Assembly: GCA_040752295.1 (NCBI GenBank)
Contig: JBFMFE010000138.1
Coordinates: 1-6,494 of the forward strand
Length of the DNA stretch: 6,494 nucleotides
From: JBFMFE01 sp040752295
GTDB taxonomy: Bacteria > UBP15 > UBA6099 > JBFMBQ01
Direction: 5' to 3'
The first letter of the stretch is position 1, and every line of letters begins with the position of its first letter. The notes under the pieces are model-generated. The model made no database searches. It was not told the DNA's origin and worked only from the letters and a program-made list of their open reading frames with translations. Of the stretch, positions 1-5,085 are shown piece by piece. The position numbers and the translations under genes were made by a program.

Positions 1-54
1 ACCGGCGCGCGACCGGCGCAGTGGACCGGCGGGGGGGCGCCGCGCACCGGAGGT
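1..54. repeat. GC-rich clpC downstream tail with short ACCGGCG repeats
   Basis: This stretch follows the clpC stop codon on the minus strand. ACCGGCG occurs at 1-7, 12-18 and 25-31, and ACCGG again at 46-50. A 5-bp inverted repeat (CGGCG at 27-31, CGCCG at 38-42) flanks a run of six G (32-37). In clpC mRNA this would be a short GC hairpin about 12 nt after the stop, but no T-run follows it, so it is not a standard intrinsic terminator. The window edge cuts the region, so it may also belong to a neighbouring gene. Confidence 0.3.
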
Positions 55-2499
55 TCACTTCTTCCTTATGCTGATCGTGCCGTTCTCCCGGCTCACAACG
101 ACCGTGTCCCCCGGATGGATTTCGCCCTGCACGAGCTTCATCGCGAGCGGGTTCTCCACCATGTTCTCAATCGTGCGCTTCAGCGGGCGCGCGCCGTAAA
201 CCGGATTGTAGCCCTCCCGTGCGAGCAGGTCCCGCGCCCCGGCGTTCATCTCGATCGTTATCTTCTGCGCGGCAAGCCGCTTCTCGAGGTCGCGGACCAT
301 CAGGTCGGTTATCTTCCGTATGTCTTCCTCGGAAAGCGGGTGGAACACGATCAGGTCGTCCACCCTGTTCAGAAACTCGGGCTTGAAGACCTTTTTCACC
401 TGCGAGAGAACGCGGTCGCGGATTTCACGGTAATCGTAAACGCTCCCCCCGCGGCGGAAACCGACGGTCGTCTTCTCCTGCGTGATCTCCGTGCCCCCCA
501 AATTGGACGTCCCTATTATGATCGAGTTCTGAAAGTTGACCGTCCTCCCGTGCGCGTCCGTCAGCCTCCCGTCGTCCAGTATCTGAAGAAAAAGATTGAA
601 AACGTCCGGATGCGCCTTCTCAAGCTCGTCGAGCAGTATCACCGAGTACGGCGCCCGACGCACCAGTTCCGTGAGCTGCCCTCCCTCGTCGTACCCGACG
701 TATCCCGGCGGCGAACCCACGATACGGGACACCGTGTGCCGCTCCTGGTACTCTGACATGTCGAGCCGGATCAGCTTGTTCTCGTCGTTGAACAGAAACT
801 CCGCGAGCGCCCTCGCCACCTCCGTCTTTCCCACGCCGGTCGGTCCAAGAAAGATGAACGACCCGATCGGGCGGCGCGACGGCTTCAGCCCGGAGCGGTT
901 CCGCCTGATCGCGTTGCTTATCGCGCTGATCGCGTTTTCCTGGCTCACCACCCGCCTGTGCAGTTCCTCCTCCATCCGCGAGAGCTTCTCCGCCTCCGCC
1001 TCCATGAGCCGCGAAACCGGTATGTTCGTCCACGCCCCCACAACCGACGCTATGTCCTCCGCGCGCACCCTCTTGTCCTCCGGGTGCACGTCTTTCGCCC
1101 ACGCCGCCCGGCGCCCCTCCAGCTCCTTCTCTATCTGGATTATCCGCTGGTGGAACCGGGCGGACTCCTCGTATTTCTCGTCCGCGAACGACTTCTGCTT
1201 GCTGTCCAGCAGTTCCCTCCTCTTCCTCTCAAGCTCGCGAACCTCCGGCGGCGCGTACACCGAGTCCAGGTACTTCCTCGACCCCGCCTCGTCAACGAGG
1301 TCTATCGCCTTGTCCGGCAGAAACCTGTCCGAAACGTACCGCTCCGACAGCCGCGCCGCCGCCTCTATCGCTTCCCCGTCGTACGTCACGTGGTGATGCT
1401 CCTCGTATCTCTTCTGCAGTCCCTTCAGTATCTCGATTGTCTCCTCCACCGACGGCTCCTCCACCAGCACGATCTGAAACCTGCGCTCGAGCGCCTTGTC
1501 AGGCTCCACGTGCTTCTTGTACTCGTCCAGCGTCGTCGCCCCTATGCACTGCAGCTGCCCCCGCGCGAGGGCGGGCTTCAGCATGTTCGACGCGTCAAGA
1601 CCCCCCGCCGCGGCGCCGGCGCCCACGACCGTGTGCAGCTCGTCTATGAAAAGTATTATCTCCCCCGCCGCCGATATGATCTCGTCCTTGATCAGCTTGA
1701 GCCGCTCCTCGAACTCGCCCCTGAACTTCGCGCCCGCAAGAACGTCCGACATGTTCAGCGCAAGCAGCCGCTTGTCCTTCAGAACGTCCGGCACGTCCAT
1801 CTCCGCGATCATCTGCGCAAGCCCCTCCGCGATCACCGTCTTCCCCCCCCCCGGCGCGCCGATCAGAACCGGATTGTTCTTCTTGCGCCGCGTCAGTATC
1901 TGTATGACCCGCTTGATCTCCTTCTCCCGCCCGATCACCGGGTCAAGCTCGCCCTTGCGCGCCAGTTCCGTCAGGTCAACCGTGTACTCCTTCAGAACGT
2001 CCTCCCGCGATTCCTCCTGACGGGTCTCAATGTGCCGACCCTTCCTTATCTCCTTCACTGCGGCGCGCGCCTGACCCTCCTGAAGCCCCGCCTCCCTGAG
2101 TATCTTCGCCGTCTCACCCGCGCGGGCGTCGAACATGGCGAGGAAAAGCGCCGCCGTCCCGATGAACCTGTCGCCGAAGTCGTTCGCGAACTGCCGCGCC
2201 GACTGGAACAGCGCCTCCGTCTCCGGCGCCACAACCACGTTGATCTGCTGCCCGTCCGCAAGCTTCGGCCGCACCTCCTGCGCCCTGTAAACCTTTTCCA
2301 GTATCTCTTCCTTCTTGCTCCCCGCGTCCAGGTTCATCTCCTCCAGTATCCTCATCACCTGCGACTCGGGCTGCTCCAGCAGTCCGATCAGGATCAGCGC
2401 CGGCGTCAGCGTGTTCTGCTTGAGGTTGACCATTTCCATGGTGGCGATGTTCACCGCCTCTAAAACCTTCTCGGTGCACTGCCTCAGGTACCTCTGCAT
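55..2499 (-). CDS. clpC: ATP-dependent Clp protease ATP-binding subunit, ClpC type
   Basis: AAA+ unfoldase of 814 residues, close to the roughly 810 of known ClpC. The family threads substrates into the ClpP protease in the cytoplasm. Domains in order: a double Clp N-repeat (about 4-140); D1 with Walker A GAPGGGKT (214-221), pore loop KFRG (258-261), Walker B ILFIDE (282-287), sensor GATT (320-323) and Arg finger pair R339-R340; a short middle domain (about 411-470) with a UVR-like stretch at 440-461; D2 with Walker A GPTGVGKT (552-559), pore loop GYVG (599-602), Walker B ILLDE (621-625), R712 and sensor-2 GARP (769-772). VGF at 679-681 matches the ClpP-docking tripeptide of ClpC. The short UVR-like middle domain and the VGF argue against ClpB. 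The ATG at 2499 is preferred over an in-frame GTG at 2508 because that GTG lies inside the ribosome binding site. The N-domain is divergent, and D1 Walker A has A and G where GEPGVGKT is usual. It lies 137 bp downstream of purA and is probably cotranscribed with it. Confidence 0.95.
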   Translation of the reverse strand: MQRYLRQCTEKVLEAVNIATMEMVNLKQNTLTPALILIGLLEQPESQVMRILEEMNLDAGSKKEEILEKVYRAQEVRPKLADGQQINVVVAPETEALFQSARQFANDFGDRFIGTAALFLAMFDARAGETAKILREAGLQEGQARAAVKEIRKGRHIETRQEESREDVLKEYTVDLTELARKGELDPVIGREKEIKRVIQILTRRKKNNPVLIGAPGGGKTVIAEGLAQMIAEMDVPDVLKDKRLLALNMSDVLAGAKFRGEFEERLKLIKDEIISAAGEIILFIDELHTVVGAGAAAGGLDASNMLKPALARGQLQCIGATTLDEYKKHVEPDKALERRFQIVLVEEPSVEETIEILKGLQKRYEEHHHVTYDGEAIEAAARLSERYVSDRFLPDKAIDLVDEAGSRKYLDSVYAPPEVRELERKRRELLDSKQKSFADEKYEESARFHQRIIQIEKELEGRRAAWAKDVHPEDKRVRAEDIASVVGAWTNIPVSRLMEAEAEKLSRMEEELHRRVVSQENAISAISNAIRRNRSGLKPSRRPIGSFIFLGPTGVGKTEVARALAEFLFNDENKLIRLDMSEYQERHTVSRIVGSPPGYVGYDEGGQLTELVRRAPYSVILLDELEKAHPDVFNLFLQILDDGRLTDAHGRTVNFQNSIIIGTSNLGGTEITQEKTTVGFRRGGSVYDYREIRDRVLSQVKKVFKPEFLNRVDDLIVFHPLSEEDIRKITDLMVRDLEKRLAAQKITIEMNAGARDLLAREGYNPVYGARPLKRTIENMVENPLAMKLVQGEIHPGDTVVVSRENGTISIRKK

Positions 2500-2503
2500 G
2501 GAA

Positions 2504-2511
2504 ATCACCCC
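2504..2511 (-). promoter_or_regulatory. clpC ribosome binding site that decides the start
   Basis: The minus strand reads GGGGTGAT TTCC ATG. GGGGTGAT matches the Shine-Dalgarno consensus GGAGGTGAT in all but one position and sits at normal distance from the ATG at 2499. The in-frame GTG at 2508 is part of this motif and has no good site of its own upstream, so the start at 2499 is favoured. Confidence 0.75.
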
Positions 2512-2636
2512 ACCAATATTTTACCCCGGCGCGGTTGTGTTGAAATCAACGCGAAGCGTAAATTGGACCCGATAGTCGCATGAAAGCGTTTGATCTTTTC
2601 AAGTTCTGCAATATCAGGGAGAGGAAACCCTCGGAA

Positions 2637-3920
2637 TCACACGAATTTGCGCAGAATCACCGTCTGTTTCCTGCCGGGACCCACCGAAATTATCGAGATC
2701 GGCGTTCGTATGAGACGCTCCACGGCTCTTATGTAGCTCTTAGCCGCCCCGGGCAGTTCGTGAAATTCCTTTATCCCGGACGTGTCTTCCATCCACCCGG
2801 GCAGTTCCTCGTATACAGGCTCGCACGAGCGCAGGAACTTGAAGTCCGTCGTGAACTCCTCCGTCTCCACGCCGTTGATCGCGTACCCCACGCATATCCT
2901 GATCTTCTCCAGCCCGTCCAGCACGTCCAGCTTCGTCATCGCCATCGAGTTGATACCGTTGATCCGCACCGAGTACCTCAACTGCACGGCGTCCAGCCAG
3001 CCGCACCGCCGCGGTCTCCCCGTCGTGGTCCCGAACTCCCCACCCCTCTGCCGCAGCAGCTCCCCATCGTCGTTCGTCAGCTCCGTCGGAAACGGTCCCT
3101 CACCCACGCGCGTCGTGTACGACTTCGTTATCCCCAGCACCCTGTCTATCTTGGTCGGACCTATCCCGGCGCCCACGCACGCGCCACCAGCCACCGGGTG
3201 CGACGACGTCACGTACGGATACGTCCCGTGCGTAACGTCCAGCAGCGTCCCCTGCGCTCCCTCGAAAAGCACGATCTTCTCGTCCCTCAGCGCCTTGTAT
3301 ATCAGCAGCGACGTGTCCGCCACGTGATTCTTCAGTCTCCTCCCGTACTCCATGTACTCCGAGATTATCTCCTCCGCCTCGAAAACCTCGTGCTTGAATA
3401 TCTCCTTCAAAATCAGGTTCTTGTACTTCAGCGTGTGCCCAAGCCGTCCCCTGAATTCCTCCTCGTCGAAAAGGTCGGACACGCGAAGCCCTATACGCGC
3501 CATCTTGTCCACGTACGCCGGTCCTATCCCCCGCCCGGTCGTCCCGATGCGGTGCTTCCCCTTCAACTCCTCCTCGAGCCTGTCCAGCAGCTTGTGGTAC
3601 GGCATCACAAGGTGCGCGTTCCGGCTGAGCCGCAGGTTCTCCGTCGAAATCCCCCGCCGCTTCACGTTCTCCATCTCCTCCAGCAGAACACGCGGGTCCA
3701 CCACCACGTCGTCACCTATGATGCACACCTTGTCGTCGTACAATATCCCCGACGGTATCAGGTGCAGCTTGTACTCCTCGTTCTCCACCGTCACCGTGTG
3801 CCCGGCGTTCGACCCACCCTGGTACCGCACCACCATGTCCACGCCCTCGGCGAGCATGTCCGTTATCTTCCCCTTCCCCTCGTCGCCCCACTGGGCGCCC
3901 ACGATCACTATCGCCGGCAT
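2637..3920 (-). CDS. purA: Adenylosuccinate synthetase
   Basis: PurA catalyses IMP + aspartate + GTP to adenylosuccinate + GDP + phosphate, the first committed step from IMP to AMP, in the cytoplasm. The product is 427 residues, the usual bacterial length. Visible signatures: the N-terminal loop QWGDEGKGK (10-18) with the catalytic Asp13; SNAGHTV (37-43) with the catalytic His41; TTGRGIGPAYVDK (127-139) for IMP binding; GITKSYTTRVGEGPFPTE (263-280); TTTGRPRRCGWLD (298-310); the guanine-recognition TKLD (329-332); and SVGPGR (412-417). All key residues are present and the frame is intact. The ATG at 3920 places Asp13 and His41 at the standard positions and is preceded by a good Shine-Dalgarno site. 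It is transcribed from a strong predicted promoter at 4038-4066 and lies upstream of clpC, with no clear terminator between. Confidence 0.98.
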   Translation of the reverse strand: MPAIVIVGAQWGDEGKGKITDMLAEGVDMVVRYQGGSNAGHTVTVENEEYKLHLIPSGILYDDKVCIIGDDVVVDPRVLLEEMENVKRRGISTENLRLSRNAHLVMPYHKLLDRLEEELKGKHRIGTTGRGIGPAYVDKMARIGLRVSDLFDEEEFRGRLGHTLKYKNLILKEIFKHEVFEAEEIISEYMEYGRRLKNHVADTSLLIYKALRDEKIVLFEGAQGTLLDVTHGTYPYVTSSHPVAGGACVGAGIGPTKIDRVLGITKSYTTRVGEGPFPTELTNDDGELLRQRGGEFGTTTGRPRRCGWLDAVQLRYSVRINGINSMAMTKLDVLDGLEKIRICVGYAINGVETEEFTTDFKFLRSCEPVYEELPGWMEDTSGIKEFHELPGAAKSYIRAVERLIRTPISIISVGPGRKQTVILRKFV

Positions 3921-3923
3921 GTG

Positions 3924-3930
3924 TCACCCC
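3924..3930 (-). promoter_or_regulatory. purA ribosome binding site
   Basis: The minus strand reads GGGGTGA CAC ATG, with the core GGGG six bases before the purA ATG. It is the same GGGGTGA seen before clpC, which supports both chosen starts. Confidence 0.75.
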
Positions 3931-3989
3931 GGAAAATGTCTGCCAGCCCGTTGTTCATTCGCGTATTCCCCGAACGTTCCGGCTCCGCG

Positions 3990-4035
3990 CGCCCGTATCC
4001 ACTACCAGCCGCCAGCCGCTCATATCGTACGGGCG
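3990..4035 (-). repeat. 8-bp inverted repeat in the purA leader
   Basis: On the minus strand CGCCCGTA (plus 4028-4035) and TACGGGCG (plus 3990-3997) are perfectly complementary around a 30-nt interval. The interval holds two tandem copies of GCGGCTG. The outer arm overlaps the predicted transcription start of purA (about 4031), so it is uncertain whether the whole stem is transcribed. It could be an RNA stem in the roughly 110-nt leader or a DNA operator over the start site. It does not match a purine or ZTP riboswitch core as I know them. Confidence 0.4.
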
Positions 4036-4037
4036 AG

Positions 4038-4066
4038 ATTCTAAAAAAAGCCCCCGCCCGTGTCAA
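4038..4066 (-). promoter_or_regulatory. Sigma-70-type promoter of purA
   Basis: The minus strand has -35 TTGACA (plus 4061-4066, 6 of 6 to consensus), a 17-bp spacer, and -10 TAGAAT (plus 4038-4043, 5 of 6). The spacer ends in a run of T. The predicted start is near 4031, giving a leader of about 110 nt before the purA ATG. Sequence, spacing and position all fit a strong housekeeping promoter for purA and probably clpC. Confidence 0.8.
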
Positions 4067-4071
4067 TTCCA

Positions 4072-4098
4072 CCCCCCCCGCCTCCCCGCCGAAGCCCC
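4072..4098 (-). other. Potential G-quadruplex motif upstream of the purA promoter
   Basis: On the minus strand G-runs of 4, 4 and 8 are separated by CTTCGGC and AGGC. This fits the G3+ N1-7 pattern if the run of 8 supplies two tracts. It ends 6 bp upstream of the purA -35 box and touches the 9-bp repeat array on the other side. The pattern is visible in the sequence; folding is not shown. Confidence 0.4.
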
Positions 4099-4150
4099 GT
4101 CAGACAAGTCCGACTTGTCCGACCCGTCCGACTTGTCCGACCCGTCCGAC
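4097..4150 (+). repeat. Tandem array of six 9-bp repeats (YYGTCCGAC)
   Basis: Six consecutive 9-mers are seen: CCGTCAGAC (4097-4105, degenerate), AAGTCCGAC (4106-4114), TTGTCCGAC, CCGTCCGAC, TTGTCCGAC and CCGTCCGAC (ending at 4150). The GTCCGAC core is constant in five of them; only the leading dinucleotide varies, with TT and CC alternating in the last four. Each core is itself a GTC-C-GAC inverted repeat. The array lies between the two divergent promoters and ends one base before the -35 box at 4152. It could be a cluster of protein-binding sites or a simple intergenic minisatellite. Confidence 0.85.
4103..4119. repeat. 17-bp palindrome inside the 9-bp array
   Basis: GACAAGTC (4103-4110), a central C (4111) and GACTTGTC (4112-4119) form a perfect inverted repeat with 8-bp arms and a 1-bp centre. 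It arises where the AA-type unit meets a TT-type unit. With no loop it suits a dimeric DNA-binding protein better than an RNA hairpin. The half-site GACTTGTC occurs again at 4130-4137. Confidence 0.5.
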
Positions 4151-4151
4151 C

Positions 4152-4180
4152 TTGATACCCCGCGCACGCGGGACTAAAAT
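4152..4180 (+). promoter_or_regulatory. Sigma-70-type promoter of the discoidin gene
   Basis: -35 TTGATA (4152-4157, 5 of 6), a spacer of exactly 17 bp, and -10 TAAAAT (4175-4180, 5 of 6). The predicted start is near 4187, about 10 nt before the ATG at 4197. It stands back to back with the purA promoter, with 85 bp between the two -35 boxes. Confidence 0.75.
4159..4172. promoter_or_regulatory. Perfect inverted repeat in the promoter spacer, possible operator
   Basis: CCCGCG (4159-4164), CA, CGCGGG (4167-4172): a 6-bp perfect inverted repeat wholly inside the 17-bp spacer between the -35 and -10 boxes. A dimeric regulator bound here would sit under RNA polymerase. It lies upstream of the predicted start, so it is unlikely to act as a terminator of this transcript. 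GC-rich sequence makes chance repeats of this size fairly common. Confidence 0.4.
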
Positions 4181-4196
4181 TCTCACGTCGTTTATC

Positions 4197-4940
4197 ATGG
4201 GAAACAAAACGCCCCTTTTTCTTCTCGCGCCGCTCGCCCTCGCCGCCGCGCCGCTCGCCCTCGCCGCTCCCGCGAAGGTGATCACAGAGGACGGCGTGAC
4301 CGTCGAGGTCTCAAGCTCCCCCAACCCCGCCTGGACAGCCGACAAGCTGCTCGATGGAAAACTCGGTCCCGCCGACGGTTGGCTGACGCTCATCGGAAAC
4401 GAAAATCCCTGGGTTCGCTTCTCCTTCCCCGGAAAAAGGGAAATCACCGCCATGGTCTTCTACCAGATTTCCTTCGAAAAAGCCGGACTCAAACGGTACG
4501 CCCGACCCCGAACGCTCGAAATATCGCTCGACGGCGCGCCGCCCCGCACACTCGCCCTCAAAGACCTCGAGGGAAAACCCCAGGTCTGGCGCTTCACCCC
4601 TCTCAAAACCTCCACCGTCCAAATCGCCGTCGCCGACACCTACGCCGACGCCCGCTATCCCGAATACACCGGCTTCCAGGAAATCTCCTTCGTCCCGGTG
4701 GACAGAACCGTCCCCTCCGACGCCGAGCCTGTGGACGCGCCGCCCGGCGACCAACCCGGCGCCCGCCCCCAAACGACCCCCGAATACAGCCCCGCAGGTA
4801 ATCCGCCCGGCGACAACCCGCCCGACCCCTACCCCCTCGACAATGATGAAAAAGAACTCCTCCGCCTCCTCCGCGAACTCACTGAAAAACTCGAAAAGTA
4901 CATCGAAAAAAAAAGCGGGAACCGCCCAGCAGAGGACTGA
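4197..4940 (+). CDS. Secreted discoidin-like (F5/8 type C) domain protein with Pro-rich linker and C-terminal helix
   Basis: The product has 247 residues. Residues 1-24 or so form a signal peptide: Lys4, then a Leu/Ala core with two copies of APLALAA (11-17, 18-24); cleavage is likely around 23-26. Residues about 28-168 resemble a discoidin or carbohydrate-binding jelly roll: PNPAWTADKLLDGK (42-55), WVRFSF (72-77), and the terminal GFQEISF (159-165) that closes such domains. A Pro/Gly/Asp linker (about 170-213) contains PPGD twice (182-185, 203-206). The tail (217-239) is a charged helix with 4-3-4-3 spacing of L221, L225, L228, L232 and Y235, so probably a short coiled coil. Likely exported; the family binds sugars or surfaces, but no ligand can be read here. 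The ATG is chosen for the signal peptide and the promoter just upstream. There is no Shine-Dalgarno site. The domain call is by pattern and moderately sure. Confidence 0.8.
   Translation: MGNKTPLFLLAPLALAAAPLALAAPAKVITEDGVTVEVSSSPNPAWTADKLLDGKLGPADGWLTLIGNENPWVRFSFPGKREITAMVFYQISFEKAGLKRYARPRTLEISLDGAPPRTLALKDLEGKPQVWRFTPLKTSTVQIAVADTYADARYPEYTGFQEISFVPVDRTVPSDAEPVDAPPGDQPGARPQTTPEYSPAGNPPGDNPPDPYPLDNDEKELLRLLRELTEKLEKYIEKKSGNRPAED
4227..4268 (+). repeat. 21-bp tandem duplication in the signal-peptide coding region
   Basis: 4227-4247 and 4248-4268 are adjacent 21-bp copies that differ only in the last base (C or T). Each encodes APLALAA, so the hydrophobic core of the signal peptide is doubled in frame. 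Near-identity at synonymous positions suggests a recent slippage or duplication. Confidence 0.85.
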
Positions 4941-5085
4941 ACCTTACCCGTGACCGCCCGCCCGTCCCGTACGCAACGCCCGCCCTTCGCTCCCGACATT
5001 GAAAATCCGGTGTCCGGCTCAACGAGCGACGTGACTGCCCCCTCCGACAGCCGTCCGCAAACCACCTGAAAGGCTCGTACGCTCC
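4941..5085 (+). other. Discoidin gene to asnB intergenic region with a weak asnB ribosome binding site
   Basis: This 145-bp gap holds no recognisable terminator and no clear promoter. A TTGAAA at 4999-5004 has no -10 partner at 16-18 bp. GAAAGG (5068-5073) is the best Shine-Dalgarno candidate for asnB, with a rather long 12-nt spacing to the ATG at 5086. Cotranscription from the promoter at 4152 is possible. Confidence 0.35.

Noticed and set aside
958..2463. 501-codon plus-strand frame antisense to clpC, and shorter ones nearby
   Set aside because: Low-complexity Leu/Arg/Pro-rich translations expected opposite a high-GC gene; clpC motifs on the minus strand are unambiguous.
2539..2550. Inverted repeat GTTGA-AA-TCAAC upstream of clpC as a heat-shock operator
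   Set aside because: It does not match the CIRCE or CtsR patterns and 5-bp arms are short enough to be chance.
2519..2560. Possible separate clpC promoter (TTGATT ... TAAAAT on the minus strand)
   Set aside because: The spacer would be 20 bp, and the start would fall in the Shine-Dalgarno sequence; too poor to claim.
2605..2636. Terminator after purA
   Set aside because: Only a 4-bp stem (AGGG/CCCT) can be drawn and no T-run follows it.
3970..3982. GAACGTTC palindrome in the purA leader as a LexA-type box
   Set aside because: The known box needs four bases between GAAC and GTTC; here they are adjacent.
4097..4150. CRISPR array
   Set aside because: Units are 9 bp with 2-bp variable parts, far too short for repeats and spacers, and no cas gene is present.
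2580..4196. Long open plus-strand frame antisense to purA that continues in frame into the discoidin gene
   Set aside because: It is the complement of a fully conserved PurA sequence and crosses the purA promoter, the G-tract and the 9-bp array. Its translation is Arg/Pro/His-rich without domains. The signal peptide and promoter place the real start at 4197.
4999..5027. Promoter for asnB starting with TTGAAA
   Set aside because: No -10-like hexamer at 16-18 bp spacing.
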